From: an uncultured Collinsella sp.
GTDB lineage: Bacteria > Actinomycetota > Coriobacteriia > Coriobacteriales > Coriobacteriaceae
Length of the DNA: 64,000 nucleotides
Direction: 5' to 3'
NCBI GenBank assembly: GCA_937925715.1
Contig: CALAMG010000018.1
Coordinates: 1 to 64,000, forward strand
Shown: positions 25,346-33,936 of the stretch, in pieces
Layout of the letters: every line of letters begins with the position of its first letter
Numbering within the stretch: position 1 is the stretch's first letter
Notes under the pieces: generated by a model
What the model saw: only the letters and a program-made list of their open reading frames with translations
Told to the model about the DNA's origin: nothing
The model's database searches: none
Made by a program: the position numbers and the translations under genes

Positions 25346-27098
25346 GGTCTAGGTATCCTCTCACGTCTGCTTCGTAGTCCTCAATAATCTGCGGCCCTGC
25401 CGCGCTAAATTCAATTACGGTGTCGCCCACCAGGTCAAAGAGCGCCTCGTTGATGGTATCGACTAGCATGTCCTCGCTCTGTCCTGAGTGCGCCACTGCC
25501 GATGTCGCTTGCGCTGCGTTTTGCTCGAGCAGTGCGCGAAGGAAGGCATCTGCGGCGGGCGCGAGTTCGTTTGTGGCGTCAGCGGGCGCAGCAGCTGCGA
25601 ACGCGGGCGTCGGCGCGAGAAGCGGTGCCACGACACCAAACTGTTCGGTGGATATGGTCGGCTCGTCGGTCAAGTCCTGCCGAATGGGTGCCACGACCGG
25701 TTCGACAATCGCGTCGGTTACGGGCTCGGCTTCCGGTTGCCCTGAGTCCGCTGCCTCGGCTTCTGCGGATGCGTCGTCCTCGCGCTCCTCGTCGATCAAA
25801 AGCGCCTCGCGCGTTTGTGCGGCGGCGCTCCGAATGTGCCCCAGCTTGCTCAGGTCGATATCGATCTTGACGGGCTGATGCGCGGTATCCCATGAAAGCC
25901 ATGCCGTGATCTCGTCATCGATAATCTTAGCCAGATATTTGGGGATCTTCTCTTCCTTAAGGGGATGGCCGGGATCCAGCGCCAAGCGCAGGCGCTGATC
26001 ACAAGCGCGCATCATCTCGCCGAGCTTGCTACTTTTTTGTCTGCTGCCGTGGATGCGCATACATTCCCAAAAGCCATTTTGGCAGCGGTAGATGTGAATG
26101 GGGTCCAGGCGATATTCACAGTCCTCGTGGCGCTCGGGCGCAAAGAACACGGCCGAGGCAAACATGGTGTAGGGCACGGCCGTCTCCTCCCCAAACAAGC
26201 TCGCTACGATGCCGGTCTTTCGGTGCGTGTCATAGTAGCGCGCCATACGGACATACACGGCGCATGCCACGTGGCGCAGGTCGCGATGGTGGGAACGGTC
26301 GAGCCGTGAGTTATTCAGGTTGTACGTCGAGAGTGCGTCGATGGCAGCCATGAGCCGCTCCTCATGCGCCTCATCGGGCGGAAGGGGAAGCGTGGGCTCG
26401 GAGGTCTTGCGACGCGCAGGCGGCAGGTCCGACGGCGCCGGCGCGGGTACAAGGTCTCGTGCTGCGCGGCGCAGCTCGATGAGGGCGTTGTCGAATGCGA
26501 CGGTTTTAGAGTCGAGAAGTAGCTTGGGGTCGAGTCCGTGGAATACGGCGTAGTCCTGCAGCCACACGCGTGCGAACCGATCGATGCCGGGTTCAAAGGC
26601 GCGATAGGCATCCCAAAAGGCCTTGATCTTGCTAAAGCCATCGAGCGGGTCATCAACGCCAATGCCGCAGATCAATTCGTAAAGATAAAGAAAAGCAAAC
26701 GAGGTCGATGTCTCCTCGATATTGCCGCGGCGCACTTGGGCACGCCAGGTAAAGTAGCCGCGCAACTGTCGATCGCTCATGGCATTGTAGGTGGGAAAGT
26801 ACGACTTAAAGGTGCCGTTGTAGGGGCAATCGTCCTCGAAGTCGGCCATCAGCAGGCCTTGGCGGTAAAAGAGCTCCGCCTCCGATAGCCAACGTCCCGC
26901 GCCGCCTTTGGGGTCCTCTTGCCAGCGTGATATCTCGCGCATCTTGCGGTACTGGTCGGGGAGGAAGTTCTGCATCTGACGACCGGTCTTGAGAATCGGC
27001 TCGTCAGCATAGATTTCGTTTGAGAAGCGGGCGGACTGATGGGTCCGGGCCTCGGCCATAATGCGCTCGATGAGCATCTTGACGTCCTGGTCGGCCAC
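25338..27098 (-). CDS. TerB-N/TerB-C domain protein, first gene of the module
   Basis: A 586-residue protein. The N-terminal ~200 residues form a TerB-N domain, recognised by YFPTYNAMSDRQLRGYFTWR (near 92-111) and the aromatic-rich core that follows. The end (about 520-586; MLVDTINEALFDLVGDTVIEF) resembles the TerB-C domain, with a low-complexity Ala/Pro/Asp linker at about 410-520. TerB-N/TerB-C proteins were grouped by comparative genomics with predicted chemical-stress and phage-response systems tied to ATPases and Lhr helicases. GTG 27098 has an AGGAGAGGG ribosome site. It starts the three-gene unit; its biochemical role is unknown. Confidence 0.85.
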   Translation of the reverse strand: MADQDVKMLIERIMAEARTHQSARFSNEIYADEPILKTGRQMQNFLPDQYRKMREISRWQEDPKGGAGRWLSEAELFYRQGLLMADFEDDCPYNGTFKSYFPTYNAMSDRQLRGYFTWRAQVRRGNIEETSTSFAFLYLYELICGIGVDDPLDGFSKIKAFWDAYRAFEPGIDRFARVWLQDYAVFHGLDPKLLLDSKTVAFDNALIELRRAARDLVPAPAPSDLPPARRKTSEPTLPLPPDEAHEERLMAAIDALSTYNLNNSRLDRSHHRDLRHVACAVYVRMARYYDTHRKTGIVASLFGEETAVPYTMFASAVFFAPERHEDCEYRLDPIHIYRCQNGFWECMRIHGSRQKSSKLGEMMRACDQRLRLALDPGHPLKEEKIPKYLAKIIDDEITAWLSWDTAHQPVKIDIDLSKLGHIRSAAAQTREALLIDEEREDDASAEAEAADSGQPEAEPVTDAIVEPVVAPIRQDLTDEPTISTEQFGVVAPLLAPTPAFAAAAPADATNELAPAADAFLRALLEQNAAQATSAVAHSGQSEDMLVDTINEALFDLVGDTVIEFSAAGPQIIEDYEADVRGYLDHE

Positions 27099-27187
27099 CG
27101 CCCTCTCCTCTCCCTATATGGTGTCGGTGACCTCATATCATAACACAGCATCAAACAGGTGTTCGAGATACCGCTATGTAGATAGAT

Positions 27188-27904
27188 TTAGAACAAGAGG
27201 GCGTAGATGACCGCCACGACGACGGAGGGGAGCATATTGGCCGTGCGGAAGGTCTGAGGTCGAATAAGGTTAACGCCAACACAGAAGATGAGCATGGAGC
27301 CCACAAGCGAAAGGCTGTCGAGGGCTGCGGTGGTCATGATGGGGGAGAGTGCGCCGGCAAAAAGCGTGATCGTGCCCTGGAATACGGCAACGGGCAGGGC
27401 CGAGAAGATGCAGCCGCGGCCAAGCGAGGCCGTCATGGTGCAGACGATGATGCAGTCCAGCGCGCCCTTCAGGGCAAGCGTGGACCAGTCGCCGAGCAGG
27501 CCGTCCTGAATCGATCCTACGATGGCCATGGCGCCGATACACACGGTGAGCGATGCCGAGACAAAGGCGTTGGTGAACTCGTTGTCACCCTCGCTGCCGG
27601 TTTTGCGCTTGAGCCATTCGCCGAGGTTCTCGATGGCGGCCTCCAGGTTGATGACCTCGCCGATGAGCGAGCCGAGGGCAAATGAGACGATAAGCATGGT
27701 GGTGCCGGTGGTCGCCAACGTCTCTCCATCGATAACGAGCATCTTTTGCATGGTGCCGCCCAGGCCGATAAACAGAACGCACAACCCCGACGCCTTCATG
27801 AGCGTGTCTTGGATGCGGGGCGTAATGAAGCGCCCACCCATGAGGCCCAGCAGACCGCCCGCGATCAAAAGCGCGACGTTGATGATCGTTCCTAAACCCG
27901 GCAT
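27188..27904 (-). CDS. DUF554 family integral membrane protein
   Basis: A 238-residue polytopic membrane protein with about seven hydrophobic segments. The start PGLGTIINVALLIAGGLLG and the internal LGSLIGEVINLEAAIENLGEWLK are typical of DUF554 (YdfK/YqgA-like). The family has no established substrate. The frame extends to 27928, but ATG 27904 is preceded by AGGAGGGTTC and is the proper start. It is co-oriented with the TerB module 89 bp away, yet no common transcript is evident. Confidence 0.9.
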   Translation of the reverse strand: MPGLGTIINVALLIAGGLLGLMGGRFITPRIQDTLMKASGLCVLFIGLGGTMQKMLVIDGETLATTGTTMLIVSFALGSLIGEVINLEAAIENLGEWLKRKTGSEGDNEFTNAFVSASLTVCIGAMAIVGSIQDGLLGDWSTLALKGALDCIIVCTMTASLGRGCIFSALPVAVFQGTITLFAGALSPIMTTAALDSLSLVGSMLIFCVGVNLIRPQTFRTANMLPSVVVAVIYALLF

Positions 27905-27993
27905 GAACCCTCCTGTAATTGATGCCAACGCGGCAATCGTAGCAGAACGGGGAGGGGAGTGCTCAGTATCCGAGCCAAGCGGCGGTTAGCGGT

Positions 27994-29397
27994 CTAGGAC
28001 AGGACGGGGCTAAAGTCGAAGCGCAGCGTCATAAGGTGCTGCGGGGATGCGATGGCTGCGGCAATGATGTCGGCATCTCGTGCACGATCGAACCCTTCAA
28101 GTTCCATTTGATAGGGGAAGTCTTCTTGGATACCGATGCGACGCGGAACCAAAAGCTTGGTTCCGTCGAATTCTTCGGTTCGCGTTCCGTCTGCTGCAAC
28201 GGAATAAAGGTGTAGCTTGGCGGTCGTTGTGGCATCAAGTGCCGAGATAGCTTGGATATCGTTCGATGCGCTCCTTGCTCCCACTGCTGTAAGTGCCGTA
28301 GGCGCGACGACTTCACCCGAAGGCAAAAAGACGAGCTCGACGGTATTGGGGAATGCGATGAGGATATTTTTGCGGCGGGGCGCATTGGCAGCGACTGGCT
28401 CAATGCTTGCGGCATCGACGGTTTCCGTGTGGTCGAGCGCGACCATCATGCAACAGTTGCCTTCGTCGACATCTGGGGGAGCGGCAAAGTCCAGGCCGTC
28501 TTTCGGTTGGGGATTGCCTAGTTCGGTGGCGGTGCCGCCTGGCTTCTCGAGAGGAGCCGTAGCGTTGTCTTCTGATGGCGCGTCGTCTGCATCGTCAACA
28601 TGCGCCGGTGCGTCTGCGATCTCGTCTTTGGGGGATTTGTCATTATCGCTCGATATGGGAGCAGCAATCCCGACGGACCCCACTCCGTGCCATGTCATTT
28701 GGAGCAGCGCCGGATCGGCGAGAATGCGCTGCACGCCCGGCTCCTGGGTATCGATATTGATGGGGGCGGGTTCTGATCCGCGCGTGAGGTTAAGCGAACC
28801 CTTCTGTCCATTGCTTTGAGCCTCTTGGTCGTCCGCGTCGCCAGCGTAGAACAGCAAAGGCACATCTCCCGTTGCGATGGCTTCGGTGTCCGCCTTGGTC
28901 AGTCGCAGCGACGCCGTAAAGGAGATGATGGGCTGCGTGCCATCGACATTCGAGGGAACGCAGCCCAGGCATACACCTCCTCCTTCTTCTTCATAGGCCG
29001 CGCTGTCGAAGGCGACCTTCGCCCCGTTCGCCGAGTCATCGACCGAGGCGATATCGATGCGCAGCTCTAAGTCGCATGGGTCGCCATCGGCGTCGACTGC
29101 GGCCGATTTCCATGTGCAGATGGCACAACCTGTCTGGGGGCCGTTCTCCTTGTTCGGTCGCTTGATATCCACGACTATCGAGTCGACCGTATTGCGGTGA
29201 AGGCATCCCGAGGTTCGGACCGTGGCGTGTGCGAGCGAAAAACGTTGGCAGGTGACGATACCCGACGAATCCGCCACGGGGTTCAGAGCTTGCGGTAAGG
29301 AGTTTGCCGTGGCGGGCGTCGCCCAAGCGGCGAGAGGCATACCGCTCGCCAGTGCGCTGCAGAGCGCGGCAACGGGCAAAAGGTTTTTGGGTGCCAT
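27994..29397 (-). CDS. Secreted protein of unknown function, last gene of surface operon
   Basis: A 467-residue protein that I do not recognise. It begins with a signal peptide (LLPVAALCSALASGMPLAAWA, cleavage near 26-32). The mature part holds several cysteines in pairs or near-pairs (GCAICTW, GVCLGCVP, GNCCMM), an acidic low-complexity region (about 255-300), and a C-terminal block rich in beta-strand character. No membrane anchor or LPxTG motif is seen. It closes a five-gene minus-strand operon (31170 to 27994) whose other members are secreted, wall-anchored or membrane proteins. It may be a structural or binding component of a surface assembly. Confidence 0.7.
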   Translation of the reverse strand: MAPKNLLPVAALCSALASGMPLAAWATPATANSLPQALNPVADSSGIVTCQRFSLAHATVRTSGCLHRNTVDSIVVDIKRPNKENGPQTGCAICTWKSAAVDADGDPCDLELRIDIASVDDSANGAKVAFDSAAYEEEGGGVCLGCVPSNVDGTQPIISFTASLRLTKADTEAIATGDVPLLFYAGDADDQEAQSNGQKGSLNLTRGSEPAPINIDTQEPGVQRILADPALLQMTWHGVGSVGIAAPISSDNDKSPKDEIADAPAHVDDADDAPSEDNATAPLEKPGGTATELGNPQPKDGLDFAAPPDVDEGNCCMMVALDHTETVDAASIEPVAANAPRRKNILIAFPNTVELVFLPSGEVVAPTALTAVGARSASNDIQAISALDATTTAKLHLYSVAADGTRTEEFDGTKLLVPRRIGIQEDFPYQMELEGFDRARDADIIAAAIASPQHLMTLRFDFSPVLS

Positions 29398-29436
29398 GGT
29401 TCTCCTATCTATTCCGCGTACTCCGGTCGCGCTTGG

Positions 29437-29697
29437 CTATTGGTTGCGTTTGATGTGCAGGCCAAGGCACGTCAGTCCTGCTCCCACCGTGGCGGCGCCC
29501 ACCGCAATGAGTTGCCGGGTGTCGCTCGTCTGAGCGAGCGGCTCGTGACGGCTGCCGCGATTAAGGCCCGAAAGGTCTACGGTCACTTCTGTGGCCGCCT
29601 GCGCTTGCTCTTGTTGAGCAAAGGCCATGGCAGGTGCGGACGCCAAGATGCCGACGATGGCGGCCAGTGCAAGCGCCTTAGGACGTGGCGTGCGCAC
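29437..29697 (-). CDS. Small wall-anchored protein with LAQTSD sorting-like motif
   Basis: The 86-residue product of GTG 29697 has a signal peptide (PKALALAAIVGILASAPAMAFA), a short mature stretch, and a C-terminal LAQTSD motif. After the motif come a hydrophobic segment (LIAVGAATVGAGLTCLGL) and a basic tail (HIKRN). That layout is a sortase-type sorting signal, with LAQTS in place of LPxTG. The frame extends to 29763, which would overlap the previous gene by 86 bp; GTG 29697 leaves a 20-bp overlap and is more plausible. Part of the surface operon. No sortase gene is in the window. Confidence 0.65.
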   Translation of the reverse strand: MRTPRPKALALAAIVGILASAPAMAFAQQEQAQAATEVTVDLSGLNRGSRHEPLAQTSDTRQLIAVGAATVGAGLTCLGLHIKRNQ

Positions 29698-30280
29698 CGG
29701 GCTCGACCGTCCAGGTGATGCTTGCCACTTGATCTCCCGTGCCGGTGGCGTGGTAGATGTCACGCGTGACGCGGGCGACGTGGCCGCTCACATTGAGCTT
29801 GATTTTGTCCGTTCCATCGGCAATGCCCTGGTACTTCATGTCGAAGCTTACGTCCTTGGAAAGATCGAGGCCTGTAGTCTGAGTCGCCGAGCTGGCATCC
29901 TTTTCTGCCTTATCGGGGCCAACCTTAAAATCGATGGAGTTCTGGGCCGAGCCCGTCTTTGCGTCTGCAACGATTGTCCAGTCGTTCTTGGCCGTGACCT
30001 TCATGTTAGTGACGTGGATGCCATATGCCGAGAGGTTGTCGATGGTAATCGTCTTGTCGGAGGGTCCTACAAGCGTTCCGTCGGCGTTGGCGGCAAAGGG
30101 GATGACCGTTGGCGCCTTAAACGAAACATTGCTAATGTCGGCCTTCACCGTCACATCGGTGGTTCCAACGCGCACATCTGCCATGGCCGCCGTTGGCGCG
30201 GCGCCCATCGCAAGTGCGAGCGCAAGCCCTGCGCCCACGGCGAGTGCCCTGGCTCCGCTCGGGTTCCTGGTAATGTTCAT
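29678..30280 (-). CDS. Secreted beta-rich surface protein (unknown)
   Basis: A 200-residue exported protein with a clear signal peptide ending near AMAD (about 35). The mature part is serine/threonine/aspartate-rich and strand-like, with the segment PTVIPFAANADGTLVGPS (about 57-74) and a following NLSAYGIHVTNMKVTAK stretch. That pattern recalls WxL- or TasA-like extracellular subunits that pack side by side, but I cannot assign a family. An AGAAAGGATCG ribosome site precedes the ATG. It lies 87 bp after the membrane protein gene, with two hairpins in the gap, one of the GGGGACAG type (30332-30350). Confidence 0.65.
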   Translation of the reverse strand: MNITRNPSGARALAVGAGLALALAMGAAPTAAMADVRVGTTDVTVKADISNVSFKAPTVIPFAANADGTLVGPSDKTITIDNLSAYGIHVTNMKVTAKNDWTIVADAKTGSAQNSIDFKVGPDKAEKDASSATQTTGLDLSKDVSFDMKYQGIADGTDKIKLNVSGHVARVTRDIYHATGTGDQVASITWTVEPGAHATS

Positions 30281-30367
30281 AATCGATCCTTTCTGCTCGT
30301 CACGGACTGTTTCCGTGATGGTTGGACGAATGGGGACAGGGTACTGCCCCTGCGAGCGCGTCGGCCA

Positions 30368-30877
30368 CTAGCCTTCTGCCTGGGCCACCCGCACTTTGAC
30401 GCGCGTCGGATTGCCGTGGGTGTCGTAGGTCTTGGCATCGAGTGCCTGAATCTCGATATATGCCTCGCCTTCTTGGATATCGCCGGCGGGGCAGGTCTCA
30501 ACCGTCTTGCCGGCTTCGACCACACCGGACTCATAGATGGTCTCGTCGTTTTGAATCACGCGGAAGCGCTGGGGAAACTTGTTGTCTTGGACGTTTTGCA
30601 CGTTGACGCGCAACTTGCCGCCTTCCTGCAGCTGTGCGACCGGCGCGACCGAGATCGTCATCATGTTGTCGCGGACGATGGCATCGAGCTCATCCTGGAT
30701 TTCTTGGCGCGATTTACCCTCTGCCGTCGTGACTGAGGCGCCTGCTTCGGGCACGGGCTGCGACTGCCAGGCGTATAGCCCTACGGCGATGAGGGCGCAG
30801 ACGATAGCCAGGCAGACAACGACGAGCTTCTTGCGACGCCCCAGTCCTGCAAGGCGGGGCGGCTTCTTTGCACTCAT
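30368..30877 (-). CDS. Single-pass membrane protein with extracellular domain (unknown)
   Basis: A 169-residue protein with a basic cytoplasmic start (SAKKPPRLAGLGRRKK), one transmembrane helix (VVVCLAIVCALIAVGLYAW, about 18-36) and an extracellular domain with regular strand pattern (ISVAPVAQLQEGGKLRVNV, DETIYESGVV). The frame is open upstream to 31486, but the start is fixed at ATG 30877 by AAGGACGCCGC and by an ATGA overlap with the preceding gene. Family not recognised. It is the second gene of the surface operon and may hold the assembly to the membrane. Confidence 0.7.
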   Translation of the reverse strand: MSAKKPPRLAGLGRRKKLVVVCLAIVCALIAVGLYAWQSQPVPEAGASVTTAEGKSRQEIQDELDAIVRDNMMTISVAPVAQLQEGGKLRVNVQNVQDNKFPQRFRVIQNDETIYESGVVEAGKTVETCPAGDIQEGEAYIEIQALDAKTYDTHGNPTRVKVRVAQAEG

Positions 30878-31170
30878 GCGGCGTCCTTGGTGGTGTAGAC
30901 GCGTGCGAACGTGGACGGGTCCGCTCCAAAGAGCATGTGAAGCATCAGGCGGCGCGAGTAGATGAGCTCGTCGAAGTCGTGAGGGAGCTCGATGTTGTGG
31001 ATACGCGCGATGTGGTGGGCGAGCGCCGAGAACGACTCGGGGTCGCAGATAACATCGGTGGTGACGTGGTAGACCGCCGTATCGGGGAACGCCTCTTCGT
31101 CGAAAGGCAGGAGATAGGGATCGTCGTCGACCTCGATGGCGACGCCGTACTGGGGCCAGTAATATGCCAT
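30874..31170 (-). CDS. Small cytoplasmic protein, first gene of the surface operon (unknown)
   Basis: A 98-residue protein without signal peptide or membrane segment. It starts AYYWPQYGVAIEVDDDPY and contains DVICDPESFSALAHHIARIHN. The aromatic and acidic N-terminus and the His-rich middle do not match a family I know. AGGGAGG precedes the ATG. Its stop overlaps the start of the membrane protein gene (ATGA), so the two are coupled. A cytoplasmic gene leading an operon of exported proteins may be a regulator or assembly factor. Confidence 0.7.
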   Translation of the reverse strand: MAYYWPQYGVAIEVDDDPYLLPFDEEAFPDTAVYHVTTDVICDPESFSALAHHIARIHNIELPHDFDELIYSRRLMLHMLFGADPSTFARVYTTKDAA

Positions 31171-31516
31171 GGGAACCTCCCTGCTTCTGGGGCCAAAACT
31201 TCCATTGGTTTTGGCTGTCGATGCCGACCGTATCAGTCACTACTTGACCAATTTCTGACCAAATGCTTGACGGATTGACATCTCCGCAGGTAAAAGATGG
31301 CAAAAATAACTTCAACTTTTTTCGAGCGACAATTGCGTGGTCGCTGGCGGTAAAGCGACATGTGTCAAAAGCATCGTCTGCCGAGGAAACCTTGCCGCTC
31401 GCCGAATTGCACGAACGTAAAAATCGCCAATTATGGAGACGGTCTCGAACACGTCGACGAAACGATGCGGTAACATCTCCCTGCAAATACTGTAGTTAGC
31501 TAAAGGGGGAGTTCGC
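31171..31516. promoter_or_regulatory. Divergent control region with iterated TGAC motifs
   Basis: This 346-bp gene-free stretch separates the surface operon (minus) from the lactate dehydrogenase operon (plus). Four TGAC cores occur at 31245, 31256, 31268 and 31276 in the same orientation, the first three spaced about one helical turn. The two fuller copies read TTGACCA and CTGACCA. This could be an array for a regulator or the upstream arm of a promoter. No RNA gene or hairpin terminator was seen here. Confidence 0.35.
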
Positions 31517-33118
31517 GTGTCGGCAACTATCAAACCCTTCACCGACGAGTTCGAAGAGTATGGCCGCGATGAGTCTCGCACATCGGGCGAGGCCTCGAGC
31601 ATCTCGTTTCCGACAACGGAGGACGAGGTCCGCGCCATTTTGAAAAAGCTCCATGCCGAGCGTGTCCCGGTGACGGTTCAGGGCGCCCGGACCGGTCTTG
31701 CCGCCGGCGCCGTGCCTCATGGCGGCCACATTCTCAATACTTCCCGCATGAATCGCTACCTAGGCATTCGCCGCGATGAGCAGGGCCGCTTTCTTTTGCG
31801 TGTGGCGCCCGGCGTCGTGCTGTCTGAGCTGCGCAAGCAACTGGGCAAGAAAGTGCTGCCGACTGCCGGCTGGGACCAGGCATCGCTTGAGGCCTACGAG
31901 GAGTTCCAGGAAGCTCCCGAGCAATTCTTTCCTACCGATCCCACCGAGGCATCTGCCTGCCTGGGCGGTATGGCGGCATGCAACGCCTCCGGCGCCCGTA
32001 GCTACGCTTACGGCCCCATGCGCCCTCACGTCACGGGCCTTCATGTCGCGCTGACCGATGGCGACCTGCTCGAGCTTCACCGTGGCGAGGTTTTTGCACG
32101 GGGTCGTTGCCTTTCGCTCGTCACGGTGCAGGGCCGCACGCTCGAGCTCAACCTTCCCGGCTACACTATGCCCAAGACCAAAAATGCTTCGGGCTATTTC
32201 GTTGCTGACGATATGGATGCCATCGATCTGTTTATCGGTGCGTGTGGCACACTCGGCGTCATCACCGAGCTCGAGATTGCCCTGCAGGCGGCGCCTGCGG
32301 TCGTTTGGGGCGTGAGCTGCTTCTTTGACAGCGAAGACAAGGCTGTGTCCTTCACCGATTCTGTGCGCCCCGTCCTGTCCCACGCGGCTGCCATCGAATA
32401 TTTCGATGCGGGCGCCCTGGATATCCTGCGTCGTCAGCGTGAGCAGTCGACCGCGTTCGCCTCGCTGCCGGCGCTCGACAAAGACGCCAAGGTCTGTGTC
32501 TACGTGGAGCTCGACTGCGACGACGAAGCCCAGGCGACTGAGGAACTGTATCACTTGGGGTGGGTACTGGAACTTGCGGGCGGCAGCGACGATGCGACAT
32601 GGGTTGCGCGCACCGAGGTCGATCGCGAGTGTCAGCGATTCTTCCGCCATGCGGTGCCCGAGAGCGTCAACATGCTCATCGACGAGCGTCGCCGCACGGA
32701 TCCCACCATCACCAAACTGGGCTCGGACATGTCGGTGCCCAACGCACACTTGGCCGATGTCATCGCCCTTTATCGCCGCACGTTGGCCGAAAGTGGGCTT
32801 GAATCTGCCGCCTGGGGGCACATCGGTAACAACCATCTGCATGTGAACATTCTGCCGCGCGATACGCAGGATTACCGCCGCGGCGGAGAGCTCTTTGCCC
32901 AGTGGGCTTCCGAGGTCACGGCCATGGGCGGCGCCGTCTCCGCCGAACACGGCGTCGGCAAGATCAAGGCGGGCTTCTTGGAGACGATGTACGGTCACGA
33001 GGCCATGGTCGAGTCGGCGCGGCTCAAGCTCCAGCTCGATCCTGCCGGGCAGCTGGGCCGTGGCAACTTGTTTTCGGAGAAGCTCTTGGATGAGCTCGTC
33101 CAGAAAGGGGGCGCGTGA
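31517..33118 (+). CDS. lctD: FAD-linked lactate/glycolate dehydrogenase (LctD/GlcD family)
   Basis: A 533-residue flavoprotein with an N-terminal FAD-binding PCMH domain (about 25-230; RVPVTVQGARTGLAAGAVPHGG and LGGMAACNASGARSYAYG) and a C-terminal FAD-oxidase domain ending in GHIGNNHLHVNILPR and SAEHGVGK. It oxidises a 2-hydroxy acid, most likely lactate. GTG 31517 follows AAAGGGGGAG. It is directly followed by etfB and a ferredoxin-containing etfA. That is the gene set of the electron-bifurcating lactate dehydrogenase of Acetobacterium (LctBCD), so this subunit probably supplies lactate electrons to the Etf partner. Confidence 0.85.
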   Translation: MSATIKPFTDEFEEYGRDESRTSGEASSISFPTTEDEVRAILKKLHAERVPVTVQGARTGLAAGAVPHGGHILNTSRMNRYLGIRRDEQGRFLLRVAPGVVLSELRKQLGKKVLPTAGWDQASLEAYEEFQEAPEQFFPTDPTEASACLGGMAACNASGARSYAYGPMRPHVTGLHVALTDGDLLELHRGEVFARGRCLSLVTVQGRTLELNLPGYTMPKTKNASGYFVADDMDAIDLFIGACGTLGVITELEIALQAAPAVVWGVSCFFDSEDKAVSFTDSVRPVLSHAAAIEYFDAGALDILRRQREQSTAFASLPALDKDAKVCVYVELDCDDEAQATEELYHLGWVLELAGGSDDATWVARTEVDRECQRFFRHAVPESVNMLIDERRRTDPTITKLGSDMSVPNAHLADVIALYRRTLAESGLESAAWGHIGNNHLHVNILPRDTQDYRRGGELFAQWASEVTAMGGAVSAEHGVGKIKAGFLETMYGHEAMVESARLKLQLDPAGQLGRGNLFSEKLLDELVQKGGA

Positions 33119-33120
33119 AG

Positions 33121-33936
33121 ATGAGCAATTTCCATATGGTGGTGTGCGTCAAGGCGGTGCCGGGCAGCACCGAGGTCAAGATGGACCCCAAGACCAATAC
33201 CATTGTGCGCGATGGCAAGCAGGCAGTCATTAATCCCTTTGACGCGAGCGCTTTGGAATGCGCGCTGGCGCTGAAGGACGACTTTATCGGCTTTGGCATG
33301 GACGTGCGCGTAACGGTGGTGTCGATGGGCATTCCCGCGACCGAATCGCTGCTGCGCGACTGCATCGCCCGAGGCGCCGATGACGCACTGCTGCTAACCG
33401 ATCGCGCCTTTGCAGGCGCCGATACCCTGGCAACCACCTATGCCCTCAAGTGCGGCATCGAGGCGCTCGACGAGGACTTCGACCTGCTCATCTGCGGCAA
33501 GATGGCGGTGGACGGCGATACGGCCCAGATTGGTCCCGAGCTTGCCGGTTCCTTTGAGATTCCCTGCGTGACCGACGTGAGCTGCGTGCAGAGTGCGGGC
33601 TTTACGACCTGTGGTTCACTGGCGCTTGTTCACGGCTGCGATGCCGGCGAGGAGACGGTCTATCTTGAGATGCCGTGCGCGATGACGACTGCCAAGGAGA
33701 TTGGCCAGTTGCGTATGCCGAGTATTGCCGGTATTCGTGCAGCCGAGGAGGCGGACGTGCGCGTGGTCAACGCTGCCGACGTGAACGCCGACCCCGCGCG
33801 CTGCGGCCTTGCCGGCTCGCCGACACAGGTCGTGCGATCGTTTGTGCCCGAACGCGACCAAACGTGCGAGGCCGTTGACGGAACGGCGTCCGAGCAGGCG
33901 GCAAAACTTGCCAAGATTATCGAGGGGATGGCATAG
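33121..33936 (+). CDS. etfB: Electron transfer flavoprotein beta subunit
   Basis: A 271-residue EtfB/FixA-family protein. CVKAVPGSTEVKMD opens the nucleotide-binding domain, NPFDASALECALALKD and the LLICGKMAVDGDTAQIGPELA signature follow. In bifurcating Etfs, the beta subunit binds the bifurcating FAD near the NADH site. The frame begins with GTG 33115, overlapping the lctD stop, but ATG 33121 sits 9 bases after GGGGG and is preferred. The lctD-etfB-etfA order and tight spacing point to one complex. Confidence 0.9.
   Translation: MSNFHMVVCVKAVPGSTEVKMDPKTNTIVRDGKQAVINPFDASALECALALKDDFIGFGMDVRVTVVSMGIPATESLLRDCIARGADDALLLTDRAFAGADTLATTYALKCGIEALDEDFDLLICGKMAVDGDTAQIGPELAGSFEIPCVTDVSCVQSAGFTTCGSLALVHGCDAGEETVYLEMPCAMTTAKEIGQLRMPSIAGIRAAEEADVRVVNAADVNADPARCGLAGSPTQVVRSFVPERDQTCEAVDGTASEQAAKLAKIIEGMA

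Noticed and set aside
21480..27098. Full BREX system
   Set aside because: Only a BrxD-like ATPase is shared; pglX, pglZ, brxC, brxL, brxA and brxB are all absent.
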